Positions 1 to 10,244 of a stretch of 64,000 nt of DNA are shown here, in pieces. The notes below the pieces were generated by a model. It worked only from the letters and a program-made list of their open reading frames with translations. It made no database searches and was not told the DNA's origin. This DNA is from Caldibacillus debilis DSM 16016. Lineage in GTDB: Bacteria; Bacillota; Bacilli; Bacillales; Caldibacillaceae. The stretch is taken from positions 62,001-126,000 of the forward strand of contig NZ_KB912913.1 in NCBI RefSeq assembly GCF_000383875.1, written 5' to 3'. The position numbers and the translations under genes are program-made. How positions within the stretch are numbered: position 1 is the stretch's first letter; each line of letters begins with the position of its first letter.

Positions 1-1
1 C

Positions 2-1636
<1,635 letters not shown>

Positions 1637-1666
1637 TTTTTCGTAAATTGAAAGGAGATTTAACCA

Positions 1667-2941
1667 GTGGCAGAAATTAAAGTACCTCCGTTGGCGGAAT
1701 CGATCACAGAGGGCACCATATCCAAGTGGCTGAAAAAACCGGGAGATTTCGTTCAAAAAGGCGAGGCCGTCGCGGAGCTGGAGACGGATAAAGTCAACGT
1801 GGATTTGATCTCGGAAGAGACGGGCGTCATACGGGAGCTTCTGTTTCGGGAAGGGGATACGGTGAAGGTCGGCGATCCGATCGCCGTTGTCGCCGAAGGA
1901 AGCGGGGCGCCGGCTGAGCCGGCTGAGAAAGCGGCGGAAGCGGAAAAGGCGCCTGCGCCTGCCAAGGAACCTGAAAAAGCGCAAGTCCCTGCGGCGGAGC
2001 CTGAGAAAGCGCAAGCCGTGGAAAAGAAAGAGGAAGTCCCGCCGGCCCAGCGGCCGATCGCCACGCCGGCGGCCCGGAAATTGGCCAGGGAGAAGGGCAT
2101 CGACTTGACGCAAATCGCTCCCGCCGATCCTCTGGGCCGGGTGAGAAAACATGATTTGCTCGACGTTTCCGCCCGGCAGGAAGCGCCCCGGGAAAAGGCC
2201 GCGGAAAGCGCCGGTCCTGCGCAAATTTCTCCGCAAGGCAAACCGGTGGAAATCATGAAGATGTCCCGGCGCCGGCAGACGATCGCCAAACGCCTCGTGG
2301 AAGTGCAGCACACCGCGGCCATGCTGACCACCTTCAACGAGGTGGATATGTCCCGCGTCATCGAAATCCGCAAGCGCAGGAAAGAAAAGATTTACGAAGA
2401 ATACGAGGTCCGTTTGGGCTTCATGTCCTTCTTCACGAAGGCCGTTGTCGCCGCCTTGAAAAAATATCCGCTCCTGAACGCGGAAATCGTCGGCGATGAA
2501 ATTATCGTGAAAAAATTTTACGACATCGGCATCGCCGTCTCCACCGACCAGGGGCTCGTCGTCCCGGTCGTCCGGGATGCGGACAAGAAAAACTTCGCCG
2601 AAATTGAAAGGGATATTGCCCATCTGGCCGCAAAGGCCCGGGAAAATAAATTGTCCCTCGAAGATTTGCAGGGCGGAACGTTTACGATTACGAACGGGGG
2701 CGTGTTCGGTTCGCTGATGTCCACCCCGATATTAAACGGCCCCCAAGTCGGGATTTTGGGCATGCATAAGATCCAAAAACGGCCGGTCGCCATCGACGAC
2801 GAACGGATCGAAATCCGGCCGATGATGTATATCGCCCTGTCCTACGACCATCGCATCGTCGACGGCAAGGAAGCGGTCGGATTCCTGGTCAAAGTGAAGG
2901 AACTGATCGAAGATCCGGAACAATTGCTGCTGGAAGGCTGA
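1667..2941 (+). CDS. odhB: Dihydrolipoyllysine succinyltransferase, E2 of 2-oxoglutarate dehydrogenase
   Basis: E2 transfers the succinyl group from lipoamide to CoA. The protein has 424 residues. An N-terminal lipoyl domain carries the lipoylated lysine in ETDKVN (about residue 43). An Ala/Pro/Glu/Lys linker follows at about 85-125. The peripheral subunit-binding domain ([15 protein letters not shown]) comes next, then the catalytic acyltransferase domain ending in the [13 protein letters not shown] motif with the active-site His and Asp. The start is GTG with AAAGGAG nine to ten bases upstream. It is translated from the odhA operon and followed by a terminator. Confidence 0.96.
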   Translation: MAEIKVPPLAESITEGTISKWLKKPGDFVQKGEAVAELETDKVNVDLISEETGVIRELLFREGDTVKVGDPIAVVAEGSGAPAEPAEKAAEAEKAPAPAKEPEKAQVPAAEPEKAQAVEKKEEVPPAQRPIATPAARKLAREKGIDLTQIAPADPLGRVRKHDLLDVSARQEAPREKAAESAGPAQISPQGKPVEIMKMSRRRQTIAKRLVEVQHTAAMLTTFNEVDMSRVIEIRKRRKEKIYEEYEVRLGFMSFFTKAVVAALKKYPLLNAEIVGDEIIVKKFYDIGIAVSTDQGLVVPVVRDADKKNFAEIERDIAHLAAKARENKLSLEDLQGGTFTITNGGVFGSLMSTPILNGPQVGILGMHKIQKRPVAIDDERIEIRPMMYIALSYDHRIVDGKEAVGFLVKVKELIEDPEQLLLEG

Positions 2942-2958
2942 TTGCTTCACATCCGGGT

Positions 2959-2995
2959 GCCGCCTGAAAAGCTTTGCCTTTTCGGGCGGCTTTTT
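2959..2995 (+). terminator. Intrinsic terminator of odhAB
   Basis: GCCGCC and GGCGGC form the base of a hairpin (2959-2990) extended by complementary A/T-rich arms, and five T follow. It lies 18 bases after the odhB stop. Confidence 0.85.
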
Positions 2996-3252
2996 GCGTA
3001 CCCCGACGCAGATGCGTCATCCGGGAAGCGGGGCAGTCCCGAAAGGGACTGTTTCCGGCCGGGGACTCCCGCCTTTTCGATTTATTTGTGCCCAATACAG
3101 CATTCGCGATCCTTGGATGCAGCACGGACAGAAGGTGAACACATGCAAGAAAAGCCATCTTAACTCGAACGAAAATGGGCTGAATATTGAAAGAAATTAG
3201 ATCGGTTGTTTTCTGAAAAATTCATATTATTTAGAATGACGTGCGGAATGAG

Positions 3253-3606
3253 ATGAAAACCTTGGTTGTCCTTATCCTTTCCTTGAGTTTTTTGTCAGCC
3301 TGCAAAGATGATTATGAAAAATCGAAAGCGATCCAAAAAGAAATATGATTCTGCCATCAATCAAGTCATTGAATTGGAAAATGAGCGGCTAAAAAGTGAG
3401 AATAAACCCGAAATAAAAAGAAATGGGGCAGCGCAGTTTATAACAAAGGCGAATTCATTTGGCTTCCATATTACGTGGATTCGAAGGAAGTAAACGCTGC
3501 CTAGCAAAAAGTAAACGACAAGTACGTTTTGCTCCCCGCCGAGGAAGCTTCAGATAAGCTTGATGGAGCGAATGAAGAGTCTATAGAAAACCTTGGAAAA
3601 AAATAA
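3253..3606 (+). pseudogene. Decayed small lipoprotein gene (two frame shifts and an internal stop)
   Basis: From ATG 3253 the first frame reads a lipoprotein signal peptide ending in the lipobox LSAC, then KDDYEKSKAIQKE and a stop. The sense continues in the next frame (YDSAINQVIELENERLKSENKPE, about 3345-3420). Near 3430 it returns to the first frame as VYNKGEFIWLPYYVDSKEV. An in-frame TAG follows, then VNDKYVLLP, and the gene ends at TAA 3604-3606. Joined, this makes about 117 residues of an exported lipoprotein whose family I do not recognise. The stretch is more AT-rich than its neighbours. Confidence 0.75.
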
Positions 3607-3885
3607 TAAAGACGCACTGTTCTTCGGCGGTTCGGTGTTTGATTCAGCGGTCGCCCCTGTCATTTTGCATGATAAATTTTGTCACAGTTGCGGCAAGCGG
3701 CGTCATCCCCCCTTATAAAACGGGAATCGGTTTTCGGTGAATTTTTCAGCGGGAAGCCGGCCTTGACGGATCTGGACAGAAGGAAAAATAAAAGGGCTGT
3801 TCAACCCATCGAAACGATTCGGAATCTGCCCATGGTTTTCCGTTTTTCCGCTTCAAACTTGTCACAAACAAATCTCCGGCTTTCA
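3607..3885. other. Non-coding stretch without a recognised gene
   Basis: No reading frame here looks like protein. The stretch separates the dead lipoprotein gene from the promoter at 3886. Confidence 0.6.
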
Positions 3886-3914
3886 TTGAACGGCGGGCTG
3901 CGGTTTTTTATAAT
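3886..3914 (+). promoter_or_regulatory. Sigma-A-type promoter
   Basis: TTGAAC (3886-3891) and TATAAT (3909-3914) are separated by exactly 17 bases. They lie 25 bases before the ATG of the small DUF6501-like gene, and the nnr gene probably shares the transcript. Confidence 0.8.
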
Positions 3915-3938
3915 GGAATTGGTAAAGGAGGGAAAAGC

Positions 3939-4142
3939 ATGATCCATACGCGCTGGGCGGAACTTCCCCCGGTCAAAAAAGTCAAATGCGTCCATACGAA
4001 CGCAAAAAAATATACCGTCGACCGGGTTTTGACGCCGGGGAAAGTGTATGAAGTGAAAAATGAAACCGAGGAATTTTATTTTATTGTCGACAATCTCGGA
4101 AAGGTCGGGGGCTATTACAAGGATTATTTTACGGAAGCGTAA
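3939..4142 (+). CDS. DUF6501-like small protein
   Basis: This 67-residue protein has no signal or membrane segment. The core (KKVKCVHTNAKKY ... GKVYEVKNETEEFYFIVDN) resembles the small Bacillaceae family DUF6501, recalled from memory rather than searched. It probably folds as a small beta-barrel, but its function is unknown. The start is ATG with AAAGGAGGG seven bases upstream, behind a near-consensus promoter. It lies 31 bases before the NAD(P)H-hydrate repair gene and may be cotranscribed with it. Confidence 0.75.
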   Translation: MIHTRWAELPPVKKVKCVHTNAKKYTVDRVLTPGKVYEVKNETEEFYFIVDNLGKVGGYYKDYFTEA

Positions 4143-4173
4143 TCCGCGAATTTCCAAAAAGGGATGAAGATCC

Positions 4174-5640
4174 ATGCATATTTACCGCGAGGAAGAAATC
4201 CATGCGGCCGATGCCAATGCGGCTAAGAACGGACTTTCGGTCAACGCGTTGATGGAAACAGCCGGAAGAAGCCTGTTTTATGCCATGCGGCAATATGTCC
4301 GGCAGACCGACCGGATCCTGGTCTTATGCGGCAGGGGAAACAACGGCGGGGACGGGATCGTCCTCGCCCGGTATTTCCGCCAATTCGGCTACGATGCCGA
4401 ACTCGTGTTTCCTTTCGGTTTGCCGAAGGCGGAAGCGGCGGCGGAACATTTCCGCTATTACCGGAACCTTCATTTCCCTTACGGGACGACGTGGGAAAAA
4501 GACGGGCGGTACGACGTCATCGTGGACGCGATGCTGGGCGTCGGGACGAAACTCCCGTTGAAGAAGGATGTGGCGGAAGTCCTTTCCTGGTGCAACGCCC
4601 AAAACGCCCTGCGCCTTGCCGTCGATCTGCCCACCGGGGTCACGGCGGATTCCGGAGAAGCGGAGGAGGCCTTTCGGGCGGACATCACCTTCACGTTGCA
4701 CGGCTATAAACCCTCCGCCTTTTTGTATCCTTCCGGCAAATATTACGGAAAAATCAGCGTTCTCGATATCGGGCTGCCCCATTCTTCCAAATGGCGGGTA
4801 TGGGGAAGGGAAGATGTCCGGCGGACATTAAAAAGAAGGGATCCCTTTTCCCATAAGGGCAGCTTCGGCACCGGCCTTTTGGTGGCCGGATCGGACGAAA
4901 TGCCCGGATGCGCCATCCTGGCGGGATCCGCGGCGATGCGGGTCGGGATCGGAAAATTAATGATCGGCACGACGAAATATGCCGCTTCCATCGTTTCTCC
5001 CCGATTGCCGGAAGCCACCTATTGGCAGATCAACCATCAAAGCGGGGAAGCCCTGCGGCTTCCCGAAGGAGTGGACGCGGTGGCGGTCGGACCGGGGATT
5101 GCCGATGCGGACTTCATCGAACGGTTTTTGACGGAAATCTGGCCGAAGGAGATCCCCCTCGTCCTGGATGCCGGCGCGCTGCAGCCGCGGAACTGGACGA
5201 AGCGGAAGGCGCCGACGGTCATCACCCCCCATCCCGGGGAAATGGCCCGGTTGACGGGATTGAAGGTGGAAGAGATCCAACGGAACCGGATCAAGGTGGC
5301 AAGCGATTTCGCCGTCCGAAACGGAATGATCGTCGTATTGAAAGGGAAGGATACGGTGATCGCCTTGCCCGACGGCACGGGATTCGTCAACTTGACGGGA
5401 AACCCCGGGCTGGCCAAGGGAGGTTCCGGAGACGCCTTGACGGGCATGATCCTCGGACTGGTGGCCAGCGAGCCGGATCCGGTGGCCGCCGTAGCCAATG
5501 CGGTTTATCTTCACGGGTTGTGCGCCGACGAATTGCTGAAGGAAGAGAGCGAACGGGCGATCATGGCGGGGGAAATCTCCGCAACGATCGGCCGGGTCCT
5601 CCGTTCGCTGGCGGAAACGGAAGAAAACGGATCATATTGA
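4174..5640 (+). CDS. nnrD: Bifunctional NAD(P)H-hydrate epimerase / ADP-dependent (S)-NAD(P)H-hydrate dehydratase
   Basis: The enzyme repairs hydrated NADH and NADPH: the epimerase half interconverts R and S forms and the dehydratase half removes water from the S form using ADP. The 488 residues contain a YjeF N-terminal epimerase domain (about 1-210, with CGRGNNGGDG and the catalytic-type DAMLGVG segment). A ribokinase-like dehydratase domain follows (about 225-480, with TPHPGEMARL, KGKDTVI and the anion-hole motif NPGLAKGGSGDALTG). B. subtilis YxkO has only the second domain, so this is the fused form. A terminator overlaps the stop. Confidence 0.93.
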   Translation: MHIYREEEIHAADANAAKNGLSVNALMETAGRSLFYAMRQYVRQTDRILVLCGRGNNGGDGIVLARYFRQFGYDAELVFPFGLPKAEAAAEHFRYYRNLHFPYGTTWEKDGRYDVIVDAMLGVGTKLPLKKDVAEVLSWCNAQNALRLAVDLPTGVTADSGEAEEAFRADITFTLHGYKPSAFLYPSGKYYGKISVLDIGLPHSSKWRVWGREDVRRTLKRRDPFSHKGSFGTGLLVAGSDEMPGCAILAGSAAMRVGIGKLMIGTTKYAASIVSPRLPEATYWQINHQSGEALRLPEGVDAVAVGPGIADADFIERFLTEIWPKEIPLVLDAGALQPRNWTKRKAPTVITPHPGEMARLTGLKVEEIQRNRIKVASDFAVRNGMIVVLKGKDTVIALPDGTGFVNLTGNPGLAKGGSGDALTGMILGLVASEPDPVAAVANAVYLHGLCADELLKEESERAIMAGEISATIGRVLRSLAETEENGSY

Positions 5641-5674
5641 GGGCTATCTGGGGCGGCGAGCCCTCTTTTTTTTT
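5639..5674 (+). terminator. Intrinsic terminator after the nnr gene
   Basis: GAGGGCT (5639-5645) pairs with AGCCCTC (5659-5665) and nine T follow. The left arm starts inside the stop codon. Confidence 0.88.
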
Positions 5675-5713
5675 GCGTCCCGATTCCTCTGGGTCCCCTG
5701 CTGAAGGAAAACA

Positions 5714-5751
5714 GCGGCCGCCCGTTTTCTTTTTCATCGAAAGGCGGCCGC
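5714..5751. repeat. Inverted repeat between convergent genes
   Basis: GCGGCCGCC (5714-5722) and its exact complement GGCGGCCGC (5743-5751) flank a 20-base loop. It lies between the convergent nnr and bioY genes, and a short T stretch follows on the minus strand, so it may end bioY transcription. The rest of 5675-5903 holds no recognisable gene. Confidence 0.5.
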
Positions 5752-5903
5752 CGGCCGAACGGACAGGATCCTCCAAAGAACCAAGAACGCCGCCGGCTCC
5801 GCATCCCGCGGACGAGAACCCTTGCCGACGGTTTTCACCAATTCCCGGCCAAAAGTTTTTCGCATACGGACTCCGGCCCGCGGGTCATCCCGATTCCTTT
5901 TCT

Positions 5904-6455
5904 TCAGCCTTGCGCTCCCGTTTCCTCCAAAACCTTCGCCTGGATGAGCCGTTTCCGGACTTCTATCCCCAGCCAGGCGGCGATGGCCGCTTTCAGGATC
6001 CCCGGCAGGAGAAAGGGAACGAAACCGGAAAGCAGGGCTTCATCCCATTCCAAATCCGCCGCCCACTTCAGCCAGACCGTACCGGTCGCTAACGGGATGA
6101 ACATCCCCGCCGTATTGGCCAGCAGCGCCTGCGGCAGCCGGAAGGATGTTTTTTCAAGGATGATCCCCGTTATGTAAGCGGTAGGAATGAAACCGAAGAT
6201 GTATCCGCCCGTCGGCCCGAAAAGAACCGAGGGCCCGGCATGCAGATTGGCAAAGACGGGGGCGCCGGCCAATCCCAACAGGCAATAGAGAACGACCGCC
6301 AGGGTGGACAACTTGGAGCCGAGGATCGTTGCGCAGAGCCCGATGGCCAGCGTCTGCCCGGTGATCGGGACGAGCGGGAGAGGGATGGTGACCTGCGCCA
6401 GCACTCCGATCATGGCGGCAAACAAGGCAGCGAGAATCCAATGTTTCAATTTCAT
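5904..6455 (-). CDS. bioY: BioY biotin transporter substrate-binding (S) component
   Basis: BioY is the membrane S component of an ECF-type biotin transporter. The 183 residues form about six hydrophobic segments. They carry the family motifs PLPLVPITGQTLAIGL near the N-terminus and the glycine-rich GPSVLFGPTGGYIFGF stretch. The energy-coupling subunits are not in the window, as is usual for bioY. A sigma-A-type promoter and a BirA-like operator lie directly upstream, so repression by biotin-loaded BirA is expected. Confidence 0.94.
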   Translation of the reverse strand: MKLKHWILAALFAAMIGVLAQVTIPLPLVPITGQTLAIGLCATILGSKLSTLAVVLYCLLGLAGAPVFANLHAGPSVLFGPTGGYIFGFIPTAYITGIILEKTSFRLPQALLANTAGMFIPLATGTVWLKWAADLEWDEALLSGFVPFLLPGILKAAIAAWLGIEVRKRLIQAKVLEETGAQG

Positions 6456-6477
6456 ACCCAGAAACCCCCATTTCCTA

Positions 6478-6509
6478 ATTGTTAACCTTTAATTAAAAAT
6501 GGTTAACAT
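6478..6509 (-). promoter_or_regulatory. BirA-like biotin operator
   Basis: The dyad ATTGTTAACC (6478-6487) and GGTTAACAT (6501-6509), separated by 13 bases, matches the GTTAAC half-sites of Gram-positive BirA operators. It lies just downstream of the expected bioY start point. Confidence 0.85.
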
Positions 6510-6519
6510 TTCTTGTTCC

Positions 6520-6548
6520 ATTATAACGGCCGGGGAGGATCCGGTCAA
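6520..6548 (-). promoter_or_regulatory. bioY promoter
   Basis: On the minus strand TTGACC (6543-6548) and TATAAT (6520-6525) are 17 bases apart. The start point falls about ten bases before the BirA-like dyad. Confidence 0.82.
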
Positions 6549-6551
6549 TGC

Positions 6552-6602
6552 AAAAAAAAAGAAGGGATGTCCTCCCTTGTTTGAAATGGCCCTTGACAGG
6601 GC
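6552..6602 (-). terminator. Tandem hairpin terminator of the SCO gene
   Basis: Read on the minus strand, a first hairpin (GGCCCT/AGGGCC, 6587-6602) is followed by AAGGGA/TCCCTT (6562-6578) and a run of nine T (6552-6560). It insulates bioY from the upstream SCO gene. Confidence 0.82.
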
Positions 6603-6633
6603 CGTTCTTCGTCTTTTCGGTTTCCATTCCCCT

Positions 6634-7215
6634 TTACGAACTGACCTTTTCGAGATATTCCAAAACTTCCCGGGTGTCAAACCGTTCCCCCATCGGGAAT
6701 TTTTTCAAATAACGGTTGCGCTCGTCCAGCACATAGAAAAAGGTCGAATGGATATAAAAGCCGTTTCCGGGGTCCCGGTACTGGAATTGGAACGTGTCGG
6801 CAATTTTCTGGATTTCTTTGCGGTCCCCGGTTAAGAAAAACCAGTTTTCATCATCCGCCACGCCGAAGGCCTCCGCATATTTTTTCATCACGTCCGGCGT
6901 ATCCCGGTAAGGATCGATGGTGATCGTGATAAACTGGATCCTTTTCCCGTACAAATTCCGTTCTTCCAGCTGCTTTTTCAAATGCACCATTCTTTGCGTC
7001 GTGATCGGACAGACATCCGGGCAGTTCGTATAGATGAATTCCAATAACTTGATCTTCTTTTCGGATTTTCCGAAATCGTAAACCTCTCCATCGCTCGTTT
7101 CCAAGCGGATATCCTTCGGGATCCGGGCGGAATGGTCCCGATAGATGAAATAGCCGATGCCCGCCGCCATGATGAGCAACATGGCCAGCGCGCTGATCCA
7201 GTATATTTTTTTCAT
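6634..7215 (-). CDS. SCO1/SenC/YpmQ-family copper chaperone
   Basis: SCO proteins are membrane-anchored thioredoxin-fold copper chaperones for the CuA site of cytochrome c oxidase. The 193 residues begin with one N-terminal membrane anchor (about 4-24). They carry the copper-binding CPDVC motif in TNCPDVCP and the distal His in YIHSTFF. The start is the ATG at 7213-7215, which has GGGGGAG upstream; a longer frame exists but lacks a ribosome-binding site. A cupredoxin gene and a dead cupredoxin copy lie within 2 kb, which fits a respiratory copper neighbourhood. Confidence 0.92.
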   Translation of the reverse strand: MKKIYWISALAMLLIMAAGIGYFIYRDHSARIPKDIRLETSDGEVYDFGKSEKKIKLLEFIYTNCPDVCPITTQRMVHLKKQLEERNLYGKRIQFITITIDPYRDTPDVMKKYAEAFGVADDENWFFLTGDRKEIQKIADTFQFQYRDPGNGFYIHSTFFYVLDERNRYLKKFPMGERFDTREVLEYLEKVSS

Positions 7216-7385
7216 ATCATCTCCCCCTACATCAAGCATACAAAAAAAGCCGAAAAATTTCTTCCACATTTTTAACAATCAGGTGAATTGCCCGCATTCC
7301 TCCCGATGCCGGCAGGAAACGGCAGGATAGGGAGATGGAACTGAAGGGATAATACAAATAATCTGCGGAAAAGGAGTGGATGGGA

Positions 7386-7538
7386 ATGAAAAAAGAAAAA
7401 CGGAAAGAACCCGGCGCGGGCGAATATGTTGAAGAGATTTCGGAAGGATTGGCGGAGACGCAAAAGCTATTCAACGACCAATTTTCCGAAGGCACCGCCG
7501 ATCGTTTGGCGGAAAAGAAAAAGAAGGGCGGAAAATAG
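7386..7538 (+). CDS. Small acidic/basic hypothetical protein, 50 residues
   Basis: The frame from ATG 7386 encodes a soluble, highly charged peptide (GEYVEEISEGLAETQKLF in the middle, KKKKGGK at the end). I do not recognise it. Support comes from AAAAGGAG ten bases upstream, codon use like the neighbours and a tight terminator directly after the stop. The glutamate-rich middle could be a short amphipathic helix. Confidence 0.65.
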   Translation: MKKEKRKEPGAGEYVEEISEGLAETQKLFNDQFSEGTADRLAEKKKKGGK

Positions 7539-7539
7539 G

Positions 7540-7565
7540 AAAAGGGCGCCACATCCGCCCTTTTT
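7540..7565 (+). terminator. Intrinsic terminator
   Basis: AAAGGGCG (7541-7548) pairs with CGCCCTTT (7556-7563) over a seven-base loop and further T follow. It lies directly after the 50-residue gene. Confidence 0.85.
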
Positions 7566-7624
7566 CCCGATCGGCAGCACCGTCCGGTTCACGGATTCCC
7601 CGTTAATCCGAGAAAGGCGGCCCC

Positions 7625-7790
7625 GATCCCTGCCGTTCATGGCCGCGATGGGTGATGCCGGTGCCTGTTTCGCCGAATGGACGGGAAATCACCGCCTCCT
7701 TTCCGCTTTTGGCCGTATTGGCCCTTTTCTTCCTTCGGTCAAGAAGGAATGTTCATCCCCTGAAACGCCATTCCCCTGTCCGGATTTCGG
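7625..7790 (-). pseudogene. Remnant of a second cupredoxin gene
   Basis: Read on the minus strand, this stretch aligns with the intact cupredoxin gene at 8433-8882. GDEHSF corresponds to its GEEHSF, GKEAVIS to GKETVIT, and GITHRGHERQG to CITHHDHERQG. The copy has internal deletions, a stop in the middle and no start region. The copper-binding Cys and one His have been lost. It is a decayed paralogue, oriented like the intact gene. Confidence 0.75.
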
Positions 7791-7850
7791 CGTTCCGAAA
7801 AGAAACGACCGTTTTATCATCCCCGTCTAATGGAAAAGGGGGAGTGTCTT

Positions 7851-8336
7851 TTGAAAAATAACCCGTTCTTTTATTTTCTTTGTATTTTTTTAATGATTTG
7901 GATTGTCGGCTGTTCGAATGGAGTGGTTACGAAAGGAAGAAAAAATGAACATGAAATATTTACTCCGTCCGTCAAAGCCTTTATTGAAGCAAACGGAACC
8001 AAATATGAAATGAAAAGAGGGAGATATCAATGGGAAAAGCCCGTCAGTCCAAAAATAATAGAAGCTGTATTGGTCGAGTACGCAACGCCGTATGAAATGG
8101 CCGGGAAGATGAGCGCCATCCCATTAAAACCTGGTGAAGAAATTATCATCATCATTGAAAGAAACCCTCAAATCGCGGTCTGCTTATGGAACGAAGGAGG
8201 AATGGAGCGGGAGGTTGAGGTGCGGGATGGAAATCGGCTGACCCTTCCGTCAAAGCCGGGCAAATATATTTATGAAGTTGCTGCCACATGGCCGAACGGC
8301 GAGGCTTCTTATACATTTGTTGCAGAATTGGAATAA
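7851..8336 (+). CDS. Putative lipoprotein of unknown function
   Basis: This is a 161-residue predicted lipoprotein with a hydrophobic signal segment ending in the lipobox IVGC, after which the mature chain would start at Cys. The body is hydrophilic apart from a run of isoleucines (EEIIIIIERNP). The end (LPSKPGKYIYEVAATWPNGEASYTFVAEL) looks like an immunoglobulin-like beta-strand pair. The start is TTG 7851, chosen because GGGGGAG lies six bases upstream. Base composition is more AT-rich than the flanks, hinting at acquisition. The family is not recognised. Confidence 0.75.
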   Translation: MKNNPFFYFLCIFLMIWIVGCSNGVVTKGRKNEHEIFTPSVKAFIEANGTKYEMKRGRYQWEKPVSPKIIEAVLVEYATPYEMAGKMSAIPLKPGEEIIIIIERNPQIAVCLWNEGGMEREVEVRDGNRLTLPSKPGKYIYEVAATWPNGEASYTFVAELE

Positions 8337-8432
8337 TTTTTAAAAGAACAGGGGATTTCTTCCCGCCCGGCAAACGGGAATGGTCAGCCGCCGCGATCAC
8401 AAACCTTCCGCCTGGCTCAGGGATGGTTTCGC

Positions 8433-8882
8433 CTAATCGACGACGATATAGGCGACCATCGGCCCCTGACGTTCATGGTCATGATGGGTGATGCAGATCA
8501 AGGGATAGATCCCCTTTTTGTCGAATCGGGCGGTGATCACCGTCTCCTTTCCCTTTTTTACCGTTCCTTGCACGTCCGTTCCTTCGATCATGAAGGAATG
8601 CTCCTCCCCTTTGATGCCGAAAAAGCGCAGACGGACCTTTTCCCCTTTCCGGACATAGATCGTTCCCGGATCCCAACGGTAAACCTCCAATTTTTTTCCG
8701 TCTTCCGTTTCGGCGGCAATTTCATTGGTAACGATGGTGATTTCCCGGATCTGTTCTTCCTCCGCCTGAAAAACGGGGATGGTTTTTGCCTGAAAGGAAT
8801 ACCAGACCGCCGCCGCGATCACGAACAATCCCGCCAACAAAACTTTTCGGAAAACTTTCCCGTTGATTGAAAAAAATCCCAT
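8433..8882 (-). CDS. Cupredoxin-domain membrane-anchored protein
   Basis: The 149-residue protein has one N-terminal membrane anchor (about 10-30) and an extracellular cupredoxin fold. Likely copper ligands are the His in GEEHSF, the Cys and His in CITHH, and the terminal HERQGPM Met, the pattern of a type 1 or CuA-like site. It may serve in electron transfer or copper delivery to terminal oxidases, which agrees with the nearby SCO gene. The start is ATG 8880-8882 with GGGAGG upstream. A dead copy lies 0.7 kb downstream of its 3' end. Confidence 0.85.
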   Translation of the reverse strand: MGFFSINGKVFRKVLLAGLFVIAAAVWYSFQAKTIPVFQAEEEQIREITIVTNEIAAETEDGKKLEVYRWDPGTIYVRKGEKVRLRFFGIKGEEHSFMIEGTDVQGTVKKGKETVITARFDKKGIYPLICITHHDHERQGPMVAYIVVD

Positions 8883-9027
8883 GCTTTTTCCCTCCCGAAA
8901 AAACCTGTCCATCCTATTCTATGCACGGGCCGGGGCATATTTATCCTTGCGGAAGAATAAAATTTTTCCTATCAAAAATCTGTTAAAATAATGAACCAAG
9001 ATGACGGTTTGAAAACGGGTGGGGAAC

Positions 9028-9741
9028 ATGGAACTGAAAGCCAAACTAAAGCGGCATTGCCTTTTTGTTGACTTGCCTGAGGAAATATTGGCGGATTTGG
9101 AAACAAACGCTCAAATAAAAACCTTTCGGAAGGGCGATCATATTTTTTTCCACGGGGAAGAACAGCTGGCGGTGTACTTCATCATCGGGGGGATCGTGAA
9201 GATCTACCGGACCGATGCGAAAGGCCGGGAACAAATCCTTTCCGTATTGAACGAAGGGGAGCTGTTCCCCCATACCGGGTTTTTCCAAAAAATTTCCTAT
9301 CCCGGAAACGCCGTGGCCGTTCAGGAAGCGGAATTGGCCTATTTCCTGCTGGAAGATTTTGAAACCCTTATCTTGAAACATGGCGAACTTTGCATCAGAC
9401 TGTTCCGGACGTTGGAAAAGAAAATCATGGAACTGCAAAACCGCCTTGAAGATCAATTGTCAAACAATGCCTATGAGCAAGTGGCGAAATTGCTTTTGCG
9501 GCTGACGGAACAATACGGGGAAAACCTCGGCGGAGAGAAAGTGCGGCTAAGGATTCCCCTGTCCCATAAAGAAATGGCCCAAATCATCGGCACGACGAGG
9601 GAGACGGTGAGCCGGACCTTTTCCGGTTTAAAACGGAAGAACATCGTTTTCCACGACGATACCGGCGCCTTTTACATCGTCAACCGGGAAAAGTTGGCGA
9701 AGGAATTGGACCCGGGACGGGAAGGAGAGACTGAATCGTGA
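9028..9741 (+). CDS. Crp/Fnr-family transcriptional regulator
   Basis: The 237-residue protein combines an N-terminal cyclic-nucleotide-binding-type beta-barrel (about 15-125) with a dimerisation helix and a C-terminal winged helix (about 150-225). The recognition motif is HKEMAQIIGTTRETVSRTFS. It has no cysteine cluster typical of Fnr oxygen sensing, so the effector is unknown. A GTG nine bases upstream of the chosen ATG is also possible. TGTTAAAAT at 8981-8989 could be its extended -10 element. The location between cupredoxin and nicotinamidase-like genes does not reveal its targets. Confidence 0.9.
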   Translation: MELKAKLKRHCLFVDLPEEILADLETNAQIKTFRKGDHIFFHGEEQLAVYFIIGGIVKIYRTDAKGREQILSVLNEGELFPHTGFFQKISYPGNAVAVQEAELAYFLLEDFETLILKHGELCIRLFRTLEKKIMELQNRLEDQLSNNAYEQVAKLLLRLTEQYGENLGGEKVRLRIPLSHKEMAQIIGTTRETVSRTFSGLKRKNIVFHDDTGAFYIVNREKLAKELDPGREGETES

Positions 9742-10204
9742 AGGGATCCCGAGCAGGCGGCCGAAAATTTCGTCCTTTTCGGGTCAGGTCTGTCCTTTTG
9801 CCGGGGAGGATCCCGGCGGGGGAACTGCCGCCGATAGCTCCCCCCAGGACAACTCGGTTTTTTGACAAATCGGTTTTTTACAAGATGCGGGTTTTGCGGC
9901 GGCGAAGGCCCTTTCGCTTTTTTCGGAATCGGGCCTTGGCAATGTTCCCTTTTGACGGAGGAATCCTTCCGGTTTTGGCCCGTTCGGCGGTGCGATTATC
10001 GGGCGGAAGGGTGTCGGGGCATCTTGAAGACGATTTCTGGTTGATGTTGATGGTCAAAATGTCTTTGAAGAAGCGCGGCGCCGATCCGGAGATGGCCTCT
10101 TTTTTTTGGTGAAAAGCGGAAAATGCGGGAACGCATGGCTGCAAACAAGCGGGGGATGATGGCGGAAAAACCTTCGTCCGGTCCGGGAAAATCTTCCGAA
10201 AATA
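9742..10204. other. Gene-free stretch
   Basis: About 460 bases show no convincing protein frame and no clear terminator. Open frames exist in several phases but read as arginine- and phenylalanine-rich noise, as expected for shadow frames in this composition. Confidence 0.55.
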
Positions 10205-10213
10205 TGGTAAAAT
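10205..10213 (+). promoter_or_regulatory. Possible extended -10 element
   Basis: TGGTAAAAT (TG plus TAAAAT at 10208-10213) lies about 30 bases before the isochorismatase start. No good -35 hexamer is seen. Confidence 0.4.
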
Positions 10214-10244
10214 CATGACAAACCGTATATTCGGAGGATGGCAT

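Noticed and set aside
3679-3942. 87-codon frame overlapping the promoter at 3886
   Set aside because: It runs through a near-consensus promoter and the ribosome-binding site of the next gene and resembles nothing.
9738-10112. 124-codon frame after the Crp/Fnr gene
   Set aside because: It is Arg/Phe-rich with no start context and no recognisable family; the stretch is treated as gene-free.
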